DNA of 64,000 nucleotides, taken from Tomocerus qinae. Its lineage: Eukaryota > Arthropoda > Collembola > Entomobryomorpha > Tomoceridae. This document shows positions 15,801 through 30,800 of this stretch, one piece after another. The notes beneath the pieces were generated by a model. It saw nothing but the letters and a program-made list of their open reading frames with translations. It had not been told where the DNA came from and searched no databases. The stretch covers positions 18,489,001 through 18,553,000 of the forward strand of contig CM034550.1 in NCBI GenBank assembly GCA_020055645.1, given 5' to 3'. Positions within the stretch are counted from its first letter, which is position 1, and the number at the start of each line of letters is the position of its first letter. The translations under genes were made by a program, and so were the position numbers.

Positions 15801-18800
15801 TTAATTGTAAGTGTTCTTTGAGTAAATCTAGCTTAGAGAGTTTATGATATTATATGAAAAAGAGTCTAACGTCCAGTCGAGGCGGATTATTCTGGGAAAC
15901 ATTATTACATGGCCATCAGTGAAGATTTACAGATAATAATAATAACATTCGCAATCAAGTGAGTGTTTTAATATAGCTATGAATAAATCTCTTTTTGATT
16001 GAAATTGAGTAGGTACAGCATGCTAAATAACAAATAAGCCAAGGAGATATTTAGCTTTGCAAAGGATAACACCAGATTAACTTTAGCTCGGGGGAAAGAG
16101 AAGTGAAATAGTAATGCTTTGAAATGAGAAAAGTAACAGACAGTTTGAGAGTGCATGCCTTAATATGCAATAATAAACTGAAAGGTGTAGTTGTAGAGTA
16201 GTGCATAACTGACATGCACGGTAGAGTAGACGTGGACGTTGAGTCATTTGTCATAAGAGTAATAGAGTGATAAAAGTGTAAGAACAGAAGAGAACAGTAC
16301 CTACGAATTCCCTTTCATCTGACAACGGGCTCGGGCTATTTAATTTAGAGAGCATGGGATCCTCCGCCGTTGCGCCGGGCCAACGGAAAGCCTCTCAGTC
16401 AGAAACAGAAACGAAAGGAAGGAACTTCAAAGTCACAAACGGATTGGAATTGTGCTGAGAATGTGAACTGTTATATCTCCGTCCAATCCACTTTTACGTG
16501 CAAAAAGGGTAGGTAGGAGAGCACAGTGCAAAATACAATCACTCCAACGTGTAGTGTACTAACTGTAATGTGAAGGGAGGTAGTAAAAGGTAGAAGGGTT
16601 GATGTAAATGTAACTCTGAATTTCGCTGGCTCTTGCTGAATACGTTTGGAAGTGAACTGAATGTAGCTCAGTTACATCAAAGGAAGAAACAGTTTAATGC
16701 ACGAACGTCTCCAGGAGTCCAATTCAAACTAACGAAACCAAAAAGGGAAGGAACTGCACTCTCAGTTTGTGTATTCGGTGGTTCTAGAGCTTCTATTTTC
16801 TGTGTAACTCACAAAATAGGAACCTCTATAGACATATCAGTATGTGCTGTGATGTGATCTCTTGAAATTCTTCTTTTTCCCAGAGTATTCTTTATTCTAT
16901 TCTCAACCTTTTCACAATAAATCTCGGACTAAAATCCCTAAAGATAAAGATACAATTCACATCCTATAATAGGGCTATTACTTTCTAGTACGTGTATAAA
17001 ATGTCATTGCTAAACGTATATAGAGCACTATAATAAGTAGGTAGTTATAAGGGTACAAAATATAGCAAATTCAATTAGCTACTCACAATGTTGCACTAAA
17101 CACAATGAAAATCTGTTCAAATAAGAAACTGTATTAGTACGTTATACAAGATCTACGCAGATAGAGCCACAACCAAGTCACTGAAAGGTTATAATATTCA
17201 CTTTAATTTCGTGTTTACTACACTTCACTCGAGATTCGATTAGGAATTAATTCTTTCCACTCCACTCCAATATTAGCCAAGCACCCAATTAGATGTCAAT
17301 CTTCACAGCATTACCACTGGGAAACTCAAATTGCATTACCATTACCACACCCCTACAAAGCGATTTCACACAGACTGCACAAATGTTATGTTAAAGACAA
17401 AAAGGGTTATGACTGGAGGAAAACTCTAAAACTATTCAGAAACACATAACTATTGTTGAGTAAAAAAGTTGGATATTCTTATTCTGCAGTCAACTTTACC
17501 TTAAGTCTCATAACTTTAGTTCTCTTCAACTCTGCTCACCACACAGATCACAATTCACTGGCAAATATTATATGCTGCGTACTAAAATGCTTCTCTAACC
17601 TCCAACGCAATTCCCTGGTATATGACAACTGCTAGAAATACTGACACTACCAAAAATTGCTGTAAGTATATTGTCTTGTAGATTATATTTTCTTTTCCGA
17701 CGCAACTTTTTCTTCAACTGCCAAGCTATAACGAACTCAACGGAAAGCACTCTACTTACGTTACATCCGTCTTGTCTCTGTCACAACTTCAATCTAAAGT
17801 CAACTTGATTCTAGATCTGGTCTACCAAGTCTACCATACGTACTTCTTTTCTAATACCTCACTTTTTCACATGAAAATAATGTAGTACTGGATGTAGGTA
17901 CTGCACAACTATCTATAAGGAATCAGATCACATAAGGTTCGTTGATAGTGACGAGAAAAGTACCTCTATAGCTTTCTTTAAAAACTTTCCGTAGTATTTA
18001 CCTAGTGAATTCAGGCGATAGAATAAGCAGAACAGAATAGAAAATCACGAACAAGTTCAATAAAATTTCCTTTTGGGTATATCTTTTGCAACCCTAGAGA
18101 AATACTTGTTACTCTAACCAAGTGTAGTATAAGTGTAGTTTGTTTTTACATTATAACGCAACACAGCCTGCTGTGCATAAATTTATGATTTGCTCTCTAT
18201 GTAAGGTTCTGTGAAGAAATAAAATTTATATTGCTTCTGGTTGTCTGCTGACGAAAGTCTTTAATGCTTGCTACCTAGCTTTTCGTAGTTGTTCTTATAA
18301 TTGCACCTCTTATCTTAAACTACTATACTAAATAACTTAAAAGACACTATACTCCCTTTAGTAATACTATGCACACTCTCAGGACAAAGAATTTTAGTGA
18401 ACTGAGAATGTTCACAAGAAGGGAGTTTAAAGAAAACAAGTTACCATCCTTCACACAATCTCACAACTCGAGAGCTCACTGGCATTGGCAATGCTAAGGT
18501 TAACAGAGTAATATCAATACACAGTCAGCCAGGTTTGGGTAGGTATATGCTAAATCTAATGTTCTATATGTAATGAGACTATGTAGGTACGTATGTATCA
18601 ACAGCTTTAAGTGAAGAATGAAGAAAACCCACGTAAAATATATATTACTTCACCAGGCAAGCCAAGACGAGACAGACAACTACCAAACCACTCTACACAG
18701 CAGAACTAATATCATACCAAACTAAATGAATTCATTTCATGCGAAGGTAATGCCAACTACTAGCATGTTAAAAGGCGAAGTCACCAACATAAGTAATACT

Positions 18801-21800
18801 TTAGGCAAGCCATCCTTCCATTATTTTTTGTTCCTCTGTCTACGTAAGAACAGTCATCACGGCTTGAGTGTTTTCTATGCACATATGTAGAGAACAACAT
18901 GGTGCTAGCCATTGCATGTACCTATGTAGACATGACAGATAAATACAATCAGATATGTTACCTTTTCGACTCTAGTAATGACGACAGTACATCCAAAGTG
19001 CTCGCTTGTACTTATTACTCGACGATAGAATAAGGAATACTACTACACAAAAACACGTGAACCAGGTGTGCATGTCCTAACACACAAAAAGCCTTCATCA
19101 GAGTATTTTCCTACATATGGGCACATAGTTCACATAATCTTAAAATATTGCCCGTTAATTGTATGTACATATATGCATAGACTTAGGTACCACCCCCAAG
19201 AATTAGTAAAGCACAAACACAGGAAATTATAAATCTTAAGCAACAATAAAGTGAACTAAGGTGCCAAAATCCAGACAAACATTAATACTACTCTCATCAC
19301 ATAAAATCCCTTCTTATTTTTATGAATAACATCAATCTTGTTAACGTTTGCGTAGCTTGGCTGCATGTTAAACAGACCACTTATATGGCACACAACTAAT
19401 ATTAACTACGAACCATCTCTCTTGTTTGCTGCCCTCATTTTTTAATACCAGTCAAAGGAAGCTTAGAAATAAAGTACATGGAAAGTCAGACAAAAGAAGT
19501 TTTTCCTTCCTCCTGCCCAGGAAAGTCTCAACTAAAATCTAACATGTAAACAAACGAGACAGTCTTATCATCACACGGCCACCGTTAAGTTAACTAAGCA
19601 GCTATCTATACAACAATAAGTAATAAACAACTCTATAGATCACTATAGATAGAAATAAGTCTTGTCATGGGTAAGTAAAGTATTGTTGAAACAGTTTCGC
19701 CGCTAAGCCTGTTAATCTCAAGACTTCTTTGTCTCTTTGTCCCCTTTAACATATAGTAGGATATATCTGGGTAAAAATTATAGCAATAAGTCAAATCAAA
19801 CTAAAAGCCCTAGCTTGAACCCAGCGATAAATAACACGAGCCACATATAAATTTTGCTTCAGCGAGAGGTTTACTTACGATCGGCCACATAACTATCTAT
19901 ACACTACAAAGCACAACACGACTGAATACACCTACGAATAAACACAAAAAAGGAAGCACGATTTGATGGTTCAGTTTTACCCTGCAGACTTATGTGATGT
20001 ATCACTGCTTGTTGTGTACTCCTAGAGTTTCTTGCGGATTCCTTACCTAAGATATAAAGCTATATTGCGAAAAGATGTCTAATACCTATAGGGACTATCT
20101 TTTTGTAGTCTGAAATAGTATACAGTTATAGGTACGTCTTGTGGCACTTCTCATTGCTTTCCTAATGGCTGAAAGTGAAGGCAACTCAACAACTCGGCTT
20201 TGTAGCCTTTGTCTTCTCTTCCAATTTTAAGAAAAACGACTTTTCTTTTACAAGTCAACACATATACTAATAATAAATATAGAGGAGGAAGAAGAGTTCA
20301 TGACAAGAGAGAGTCCAGATAAAGGAAAGTACAAAGCAGAGAAGAAAAGAATGGTGATTGTGATAAGATGACAAGAATGACACAAAAACATAACAAGACA
20401 CCGCCAAGGTGTACCGTAATCAATCTTTTCAGCCTGTGAATCTTATTTCTTAGTTCAGAAGCGATCAACTATGACTTTCCAGTAGTTTTATGTGAGACAA
20501 TAAAACAGAGAGTCAACTACGAAGACACAGACTACTAAACTAAACTGAACTCTGCTTTAGCAAAGTCAACAGAACAGTCGAAAGTGAACAGAAGCAATGA
20601 TATGAGAGTTGAATGTTGAATTCACTATAGAAAATATATTCTCATGATGATACATCTAAATGTAACTTAGATGCATTAAGAATAGAGACATAGATACAGT
20701 ACATGTTCCTTGGACAAGATAAAACTATCCCTTACAATATCAATAATGACTATAACTATAATGTGTACATATATGTTTCGTTCTATATGCGTTCGAAACT
20801 CTTTTTCTTGCACATTTAGAAGATATCTTTCGAAAGTCTCACTATATTTTCCAACGAACCTTGTCTCAAGTTGTCTTTCTCGACTTTTTCCTTCTTTGAC
20901 TTGGGCATTACGTGCAAAGACAGCAAGAGGAGAGGCTACGTGCCTTTCCGCAAGGTAAATTGTCAGTTGCGATCGAGTAAGCCAACGTTCATATAACCGA
21001 GAATGAAATTGCCAAGTCAGGCAGTTGTCTTTTAGAACAGAGATCGTATCTTATCCAGTGGATCTCCTTTGCCATTCTGCTTAACCGTCTATAGTATAGA
21101 TATAATAACCCTACCACACTTACCTTACTTAAGTTAACATCACCTCACACAAATATCAGATAGAACTCCTTTCGAGTCTTTTGTTATGGGACACGTACGT
21201 ACCATATCCGTATTAGTATTAGTATTATTTTATTCAATCGTCTCATTTACATAGAGTTATTAGTGTGAATACAGTTATTCACGATGTGGTTATGACATTA
21301 CATTTCAATATTCTTACTATTTCTTTCATTTGTACCTGACGTTACATATTATATATTCATATAGTAATATAGAATTTACTTTTAGTTGCTGGCATTTATA
21401 ACGTCATCAATACATGACAAGTTACATGTTTTCATAGTTCTGGTTTCATTTGTAAGCAATGCTTCGCATAACTGTATTCTAAGTAAATATGTTTTTATTT
21501 CACTTTTAAATGTATTCGTCTGTATCAAACGTAACCTAGCCCTAGGACGCTTTTGCAATTCAAGATTTTCCATTTCCCTCACAATAGATACTACCAATAC
21601 TAAACTAAATAGGAACGGAAGAACAATTCTTTATATACAATACAATAATAAACAGAAGTTTCTAGGCATCAATAACACATGTATTAATAGTAATAAACCA
21701 TTAAAAAGTGAATTTATCTCCACACAAAGACATTCCAACCTTGTACTAATAGTCAGGTTTAAATCCATTTCATACTTGTACCTTGTACTGATATAAACTC

Positions 21801-24800
21801 AAGATTGGAACACGAAATCAAAGCCCTAAGACTCGACTCAGGCAAATTATTGACCTTGGTCATACACAAAGGCGGATAAACGATATAGCTACCTAAACAT
21901 GATTCTTTCCATACGAAAAAGATGTATACCAACATGGAATAAGAAAACGATAGTTTCTATCTGAAGGTATCAGGCGATTTTCGATAAATACTGATACCAA
22001 ATAAATACATACTGCATAAACATAAGCCCACTTGTCCTCCTACGTGCAATTTTCCTACTTAGATTTAACTCTCTATTCTCAGTACTTTACTCCGCCCCAC
22101 TCTTCCCTCAAAATAAAAGGCAACGATAATGATTATAGCTTTGCTCATCTATCAGCAGGTGCAACAAAATCCTAAAAAAAAACAAGTGGGCAGAACGGTG
22201 AAAAAGTTTAAACTTTAAAATAGTTTGTCTTCCATTCTGTATGTGCATTTACACGTATTTGAAGAGCTCAAAAAACAATGGTAATTGGCAAATTCACCAA
22301 AAAAGGGCCCTATATTGCATTACTCATTGTCATCAGAAAATTTACAACTATAAAATCGCAAAACACGTATTCAGGAAGAAAGTACATGTATACAATAAAA
22401 TTTAACTGCCCTTTGGACCTATGGCAAAGTAGTAATAATATTGTTGCCATAATTCAGAAGAACTCATTTTCAATAGGCAGTGCAATACAGATCTATGTGC
22501 AGATAAATACACTGCATCTAGGATAATAAAACAGTAAAATAGTGAGAGAACATGAATATAAATGATAACAAAGAACATATAACACTATAAGGGCTGATTA
22601 AGAGTCAAAGTCAACTATCATAAATTAGTTGGTTGCGGGTGATAAATATATGAAAGTAACTTTACAATGAAGCTGCTCTATATTCTTCTAAAGTGTACCA
22701 ATATCAAAACCGCAGAGCTGGCTGGCACTACATAATTTGTTAGATGCAAAGTAGAGAAGCAGTTCATTTTCTCAACCCAATCTGTGTGTGAATACATTAT
22801 TTATTGCAAACTAATGATAATGGAATTCTAAACACGAATTCTGATTACGTTGTAAACAGTTTTCTCGAGTTTAGTCATCCAAAGCAGGGCTTTTTGAGTG
22901 GCCCGTCCTCTTATACGTTCTTTATAGCTATTAAATTCATTTAAATTCAAATTAAAAAGTGTGATTTTTATTATAGATATTAGATACTTGAATAATATAG
23001 GTACTGTTATAAGTATTATATGGCGAGCATACCTAACCACATTCTGCACCAGAAATAGTAGGCCACGGAAAATGAAAATCTTGTGCTCTACAAGTGGTAC
23101 TCCACAATATCTCATTTCATTGTTCTTCCACTTGGTTATTTTGGTTGATTGGTAGTAGCTGGGAATATTCAGTGGACTGAAAAGCTAATCTTAAGTGAAC
23201 CTTGTCGAAGAAAATCGATCGGTTTTCTTCAGAAGGAGGGAAACCAAGACTCAAGAAGTATTCAACGGTGGTTGGTAGTACTGACAGATACTGGTTGCTA
23301 ATGCATTTGTCTGAAGTTCACTAGTAGATTGGCTTTCCTTGTAACAACTTTAGAGAGAAGCACTATACACTAAAACAATCAGTTCACTGCATGACATAAA
23401 TTGCACAGAACAAAATAGTCGACGTTATTCCAATTGAAGTTTCTGTCCGTCAATCCAAAACAGTCGAGTGAAATGACAACTAATTAACTCACTACAAACA
23501 CTTTCACAGTCCGCAGATGCTCCATATTATTAGTATCAGTGACTAATGACAAAGTGGCCTTTTACTTGAACAGTTACAATTGACAATTGGTACACCACAG
23601 CAATGTCAGTGGTAGTTTAGAAGTCATTCGAACAACTTTCCAGGTCTTCCAGATAGGTACGCTACTTGTAGAGAACGAAGAGAGAATGAGAAAACCAACT
23701 TGATTTTCTCTCCTCTTCTGTCCTATACAAATGCTTTGTGCATAAATTTTATATTTGTTTACGCAAAGAAAGTACAAATGGAAGGATGAAAACCAACTTG
23801 GCACGTCTCTGACTCCGACATTCAATACGTGTATAAAAGAAAGTTATATAAAACAAAGGATGGTATAAAAAAGCTTTTGTCGATTTAAGTTATATAAGAA
23901 AACCGATGCGGAAAGCTCTTCCCCGTTAGTTATTAGTAGTAGCTCCCGATACTCTCCGATATTTCTGCTCCTATTATACTGCCAAACACAATCAACCTAT
24001 TTTCCTCCAGCTTTGCATCTGACAAAATAAGCCTTCTTCCTTTTATGCCTGATTTAGTGCAAATATGCTAAACTTCCATAATCAATATTACACAGTCTTT
24101 GTATTCTTTCAGTAGAAAATCAAGGAAACTTACGTACAAGAAGCTTAATGTCACTACTACTATACTTTTCCATACTGCACGGAAAATAATAAAATGTCAG
24201 AAATTAGCACTTGCGTTGTAGTTCCATTTGCACAACAAAAGTTTCTACCAAGACAGAAATAAGATACACAATTTGTATCTACAGGGTCTGTTATTACAGT
24301 ACTTTTTGCTTTGCTTCTCCCGAGTTCTTCGAGAGATAATAATTTAGAATTCAACTTCAATGACTTCTAATTGTGAGATGAAAACTGAAGACAGAGATAC
24401 AGAAGACACAATTAGTACTAATAGTAACTCAGTCTGGAAATCAGAAACCTACGTTATAGCTCTATATAGATAGAACTAGTTGATTCTAGCCTTGTCTCCT
24501 CTTTGGAACTGAATATTAGCTTGTTCTTTATTGTAAAGTGAAGCGCTTTGACGTAGACGCTGAATTTTCTGTTGTCGTCAGAAACAAGACTCCGTTCACC
24601 AACATGTAAAAGATTTCAACGTATCTCCACAAGGTAGACGTTGACTGTTGACTTTACTCAAGCTAACTAGAATTTGACTTTGCTCATGGCGTAACAGAAC
24701 TGTAGGTAGGTAGTAAATTGCTTCTCGCAGTTCACGTTCTATCGTGGAAAATGAAGTTAAAAAGAAAATTGAGTGCTGTCTCTGCCTCTTGTTCCCTATA

Positions 24801-27800
24801 CATACGGAAAAATATCGAAATGCTATGAACTAAGTCGACTGTGATATGATACCCGGTGTTTTTGCTTATTAATTTAGTTAATTCAAGGATGGATCAACAG
24901 AGTGGAGAGGAAAAGAGGTCTACAGAGTGCAGGAAGTATAGATAGGTACTCAACACCCTTATAGTAGACAGGAGAGTAAAAGTGTAAGTAATACAAGTTG
25001 CTTTCTTCCCACTTGCCCTTCTGAACACCCTAGGATAAAGTCAAAGTAGCAGCTACTATTAAAATAGATCACTCTTCCAATAGACTTTACCTGTACACTG
25101 GAAAATCACATCCGTCCCCACTTAGAGACGAGATGAAATTAAAACGTGTCACCCGACTAGTGAGTGTGTCTAGTACTACCGAACGAGGATGTCAAGTGAA
25201 GTCAAGTCACCCAGCCCAGTCCCAGTCTTTATTCAATTTCCCATGACAGTCAGAGACGCTGCTTGCTTCTATCTCTCTGAATCTCTCAAACTGTGTGGAG
25301 TAATAGTGCTCTGTGTATAGAATGGAGCACAATATTCTGCATTCGAGTTCTGTTCTTCTGGGTGTCCATATATGGTTTACTTAATACTCGAGCCAAACCT
25401 AGACAACTCAACTCAGGTCACCCTACACGTAAACGTAACCTTATGGCATGGCACTGCCACACAAGTATATACTACAAGCGATGTAATATCTTTGTGTATA
25501 GTAAATATCTCTTGAAAATGGAAATACTTATATCTAGGACGAAACGCTTTAGCTCTGCCTCTCTGTGTGTCTGCGTAAAAGCTTAGCAAACCGGAATAAG
25601 GTAAATATTAATATGTATTAAGCATAAAAGTATACAGATATTTCAAGATAGGCTATGAAATGATATGGGATGACTGACTCCAGAAAAAGAGGACCACTAG
25701 AGAAGACGAAAAAACTATATGTACTGGAATCTCCCTTCGTGCACTCACTTTTATAATATTGTGAGCTAAAGCTAGAAATATTAGTGTGGGTAGAGCAGAC
25801 TAGTCGTAAGTGTGTAGTGCACTTATCTTCTTGAGCACCATACAATCCAATAGAATAGACAGAATAGAATAGAATTCAGAATTGCTTCACATCACAGATA
25901 ATAGCTGACTGAGAGAGGAGAGTGAAAGCTACTCTACAGAACAAAACGAGAGAGAACTACGTACATACACATATAATATGATATACTTAAGTATATAGCG
26001 CAGGAGGAATGATCCGATTCTACCATTCTATGAAAACTGAAGCTGCTCAGGCTAATACCATATTTAATCTGTCTTAAGAAGCATGTCATGCTCCACTCGT
26101 AATATATAGTAGGAGTATCTATTGTACTGTGAACTCCATCCTCATCTTGACATTACGTAACACATCCCATACCATTTCCCATTATAACAACCAACCAGAT
26201 GAAAAGACAATAGATTCGAATAACCCACCTATTTTCAATTTTACTATAGTAAGTTAAGGAGGTATAATGGCATCATACAAATTCCGTCCTCCTCCCTAAT
26301 TTCAACCCCTTTTCCATAAGAAAAAGCGCAGCGAACTAACTAAGTGCATCCTAAAAGAATATTATGTCAGCGGAATACCAAACTACAAACTTATACAAAT
26401 ATTATGCAATCTTGGTGACAGCGACAGACAGCACAACATAACTTCCAGTTCCAGGCAGTGAGCCACATGTTATTATAATCAATAAATGCCCTCGCTTCGC
26501 TACACGTTTTCATTCCAGGCACGAAAAAGCCTTCTTTTCATTAATTTCATTAAGTTCTACTTTTTCTGGGAAAGCACAACATCAAGATGAGTACAAAGGA
26601 TAAGTATCCATATCAGGGACAATTGTAAATAGGCTAAAGTTGCTCCCAAAGAATGTTGGGTGTTGCTCCTCATTTACTCATATGACAAGACAAATACCCG
26701 CTTTGTGCACTGCTACCCGCAAAAATCTACGCTAACTTATACTTACGTCATTCTTTTCAATTTCATTAGCATTTCTTCAAAACTATTTCACAGCCTCTCC
26801 GTCTACTGAAGTGCTACACTACAAAAAGTTTAGGATGTGTTGGAGGAAACACAATAGAATAATATTATAAACTATCAAGTGCACTGCTACACATATCTTA
26901 GGAGCAGAAGGCAGGAGAGTACAATAAATGAGGTCTTTCAGTCCACATTTAAAATCTTTTCTTTTAAATTACTCATTGTGTGGTACCTCACCTCTCTATT
27001 GTGACCTCTTAAGCTGCAATTTTAATGCATTTACAGCACAATGCCAAATAACGCTAACAGTCTCGTCTTGTTATTTTGCTACCACTATACAACTAGTTCG
27101 CAAAATATGTGCCACATCCAGTTATATCAAAGATCGTATCGCGTACGTAGCGCATGGCTTACTAGGTACTTTTGCTTTATCTCAAACGTACTATACGTTG
27201 AAGCTCACCTATATCATTATATGTATTAGGTACACAAACCTAATCAAAACTGACTCTGTGACTATTAGCACTATATTCTGTACGAATTAAATTCAAACAG
27301 CTATAAAACTGCATTACATCATATCAATGTCCCTATAATTTCTATAGTTCATATAATATTTACACGTAATAAACGTAAAGCACATTTGGTACAATTACTA
27401 CTTAGCAGGCCTCTTCCTTTCATTCAAGAAAGTTGACCAGGGCCAGGGCAAGGGCACATCATAATATTATGTATTTATGTGTATACAGTCAGAATACAAC
27501 AGGAGCAAACAGTAAATAAAAGGAACCTACAACCAAACCAATCTACTACCTGTGTACCTTATATTAGTTCATATTGTGAACGTGCATAACGTTGAATGAA
27601 TGTCATCGTCCGTATCTCCACGAGTAATCGCAATTAATTCAAATTCAAAATCTTACAATACAGCGAAAAGGCTGCAAGTCAAAAGCACGCCATGCATGCG
27701 TCCACGGGGTCGACGATTTGCTACTTAACTGGGTTGAAATAAGAATGCATTAAATCTAACGATTGAATCTGCAGACTTATATACATACTCTACTCTACCT

Positions 27801-30800
27801 GAAACAAGATGAGAGAATTTCTTCAAGTCCACGAATTACATCGCACACCTTATAAATACTAAGACAATAATAAAGTACGAATAATAGTATCATTAAGTCA
27901 AACCATGTCAGGACAGTTAATGACTGCATACTTTGTATTGACGTATATAATAGGGAGCTAAATGATCAACAAGCAATCGACAGATTGATTTGGCCTCTTA
28001 CTTTCATTCACTATATAATACTCACATACTCACATTTAGCTCTATATTACAATAAGATGACATTTAACAAGACCCAAATCAGCCTTGGTAATTCACAGAA
28101 CTCTTTACTGTTGACTGTATATGAGTATGCTACATTTTACATAGACACATAAATACAATAAATAAATTCTATACGTAATCATCACTGAATCAATACGTAG
28201 TAAATGGAAAAATAACGCCATACGTGACTTTTCAAGTGACAACAGCTATTATTGCTTCGAACTAAATTACAAGGGACACAAGATCACTATTCGTTTATTA
28301 TTTCTACTTCGTGAACTCAAAATTAATTACGTATATCTCAGGAGTACCCACTTAAACTTACGGTCCTTGGAAGTAGAATTTTGTCTAGCCACATTACACA
28401 TTATAAATCTTCAAAGTAAATCTTTTTCTATCCTTCGTTTACAAAAGCAATTTATTTGAGGGCTAAAAGATTCTTGTACAAGATAGTAGTAATCTCCGAA
28501 TGATTAAATATAGAGTATGTCTAAGTAAAGATCCTCCCTACTTATCAGCCTACCAGTAAAAAGTAGTACAAACAATTTATTACTTCAACAGATAACCATT
28601 CTACTACAACAACGGTAAAAACGTTAAAAAATGTGAATGAGCATTCAGTAATCTATGTTTCAATCTAGGAGGTATACATTTTCAAGTGCCGATTATTTTG
28701 ACAATGAGATATTGGTGTATCAAATTGAGAAAAAGGATATTAAAGTCTGATAGATACGTACAGCATTTAAGTGAAAACATTCGGAAAGACAGAGCTATTT
28801 CTTTCCACTTTCGATTTTAGCCTGTGCTTCTTTAATGTTAGCTTTGACTGTGACATTTGCTAATTGAGTGAGAGCGACCCCATCAATAGTACCGGGTGTA
28901 GGAAGACGTGAAGCACCTGGCACATTTCCGGCTGCTTTGTGTTTGTGAACTCCTCTACCTTTATTTGTACGATCACCTATGCATATTTAAGAGCAGCATA
29001 ATTAACTGAAAATAAACATTTCTTGAACATTCATACTAAAACTTTTCTATATCTAGAATTGCAAAGCTAATCATCAACATATTCAAATTGAAACTTTCTG
29101 ACTACTTTAATTTAGAGCGAAGGCACACGTGCATAGGCCGACCTTTAATCTATTTAACTCATACTATATACGTGTTAACTCACTAGTTTCACTGGGGAGA
29201 GTGAGAGAATCAACAACTCTAAACTCTAAAGCAGGACATGGTAAAACTTTTTATGCAAATATACCTGACTTGGCAAGTGTATCGCCAACTTTTATCCATA
29301 TTTACTATCTGTTGTGCTTAGATAACAGAAAACATCATAATAGATAACAGAAACAGAATTAAAATTATATCATACTCCATAAGTAAATACAGCAGCACTA
29401 GTTCCACTTCCTAATATGAGAGTTATCTGTACTTTGTTCGGCTACTGCTATACACTACTTACAAAAACAAACGAAAAATTGTATTGTGAGTATAACCATA
29501 TTATACAGATATAGTATATCACAAAAGTAGAATAAAGTATGTTACAGGTAGAGATGGTCAACATACTAGAAAAGTCACCAGCTCTGCCCGCTTGATAAGC
29601 GACCAAGCCAACCTGGGGTATTCTGGTACTAATTGACATTGCCAATATTCCTAAAGGTACTTACGAACTTCACATAACATAATAATCATCGGAAATAAAA
29701 GGTATTGTATCAATTGCACTCAAAAACTCAAAAAATCCCATTAAAATCATTTTTTTTACAAAAGTAAAAGAAAAAATATATTTAGCCTAGTGGAAATAGC
29801 AATTTACAATTTTTGGCAAAAATTCAATATTACGTATGAACTACATACATTTTGTTATCTATGGCTAGTCAATTCTGAATTCCCTGAAATAGAAATGGCT
29901 AGGCCTGAAGGATTTCAGATGCTGTGTCAGGTTTAGTCTGGTGTCTATCTCTACCTTTTACATACAGCATAACATCGATTAATCAGGTTGAAATGAAAGC
30001 TTGCTTAGTGGTAAAACTGAGTATGAGGACTAAATACAATGTAGTAAGTAGTAGAGTACTGAATCAGAATATTTGCATACAATCGGTAGCCGATGACATG
30101 CACAATCCAATTTATCCAATATTGAGATTGCACAGCAGTATGCATTCCCTAGTAAGGTATGATTGATATCATATCACTAGAACTCTTGCTCTGCTTATGT
30201 TTAACCTTCGTGAAGCCAACAAAAGCTAACAAAAATGTTTTAAGCTGCAATACCTGGCTAATGTACCGAGCGATATCCGATCCATTCACAATCACGTCAG
30301 TACAAAATAAACAACACCCTACTTACAACTTGGTACTATACAACCTAGCTTATTTATTTGTCATCCTTAAATACTAACTGTGATGTGAACTATCTGCGCT
30401 AATTTAAATCGCACACGTCCCCACCCCCAGGAGACAACTATAATAATTGGCCCAATTGTTTGTTAAAATCAATCAACAACAGAAAGTGCATTGAATTCGA
30501 ACACACACAGAGTATCCATGTACAAATTGCAGTATAATATTATGTACTACTTATGGTCAACGAAGACAAGGGAAAGGAAATAGTATTTCTTTGCGTCATG
30601 AAAATCCCAATAAGTTTATAAATACTTGTAGGAATTTCAATGACAGAGTATTTAGTAGGTGCTTGAGCAGATTCACTGAAGGGAATACTACAATTTACAA
30701 TCATATCATTGTAAAAAATCCGACTAAATATAATTTAAATTGGAATTTCGACCACAATATATGCTAGATGTGTTTAAGGGGTCTGATTTCAAGTTTATAG

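Noticed and set aside
21386..21796. 136-codon plus-strand open frame in Pka-R2 intron 1
   Set aside because: It begins at TTG, has AT-driven composition (Ile/Ser/Asn/Leu), no motif I recognise and no exon signals; likely chance.
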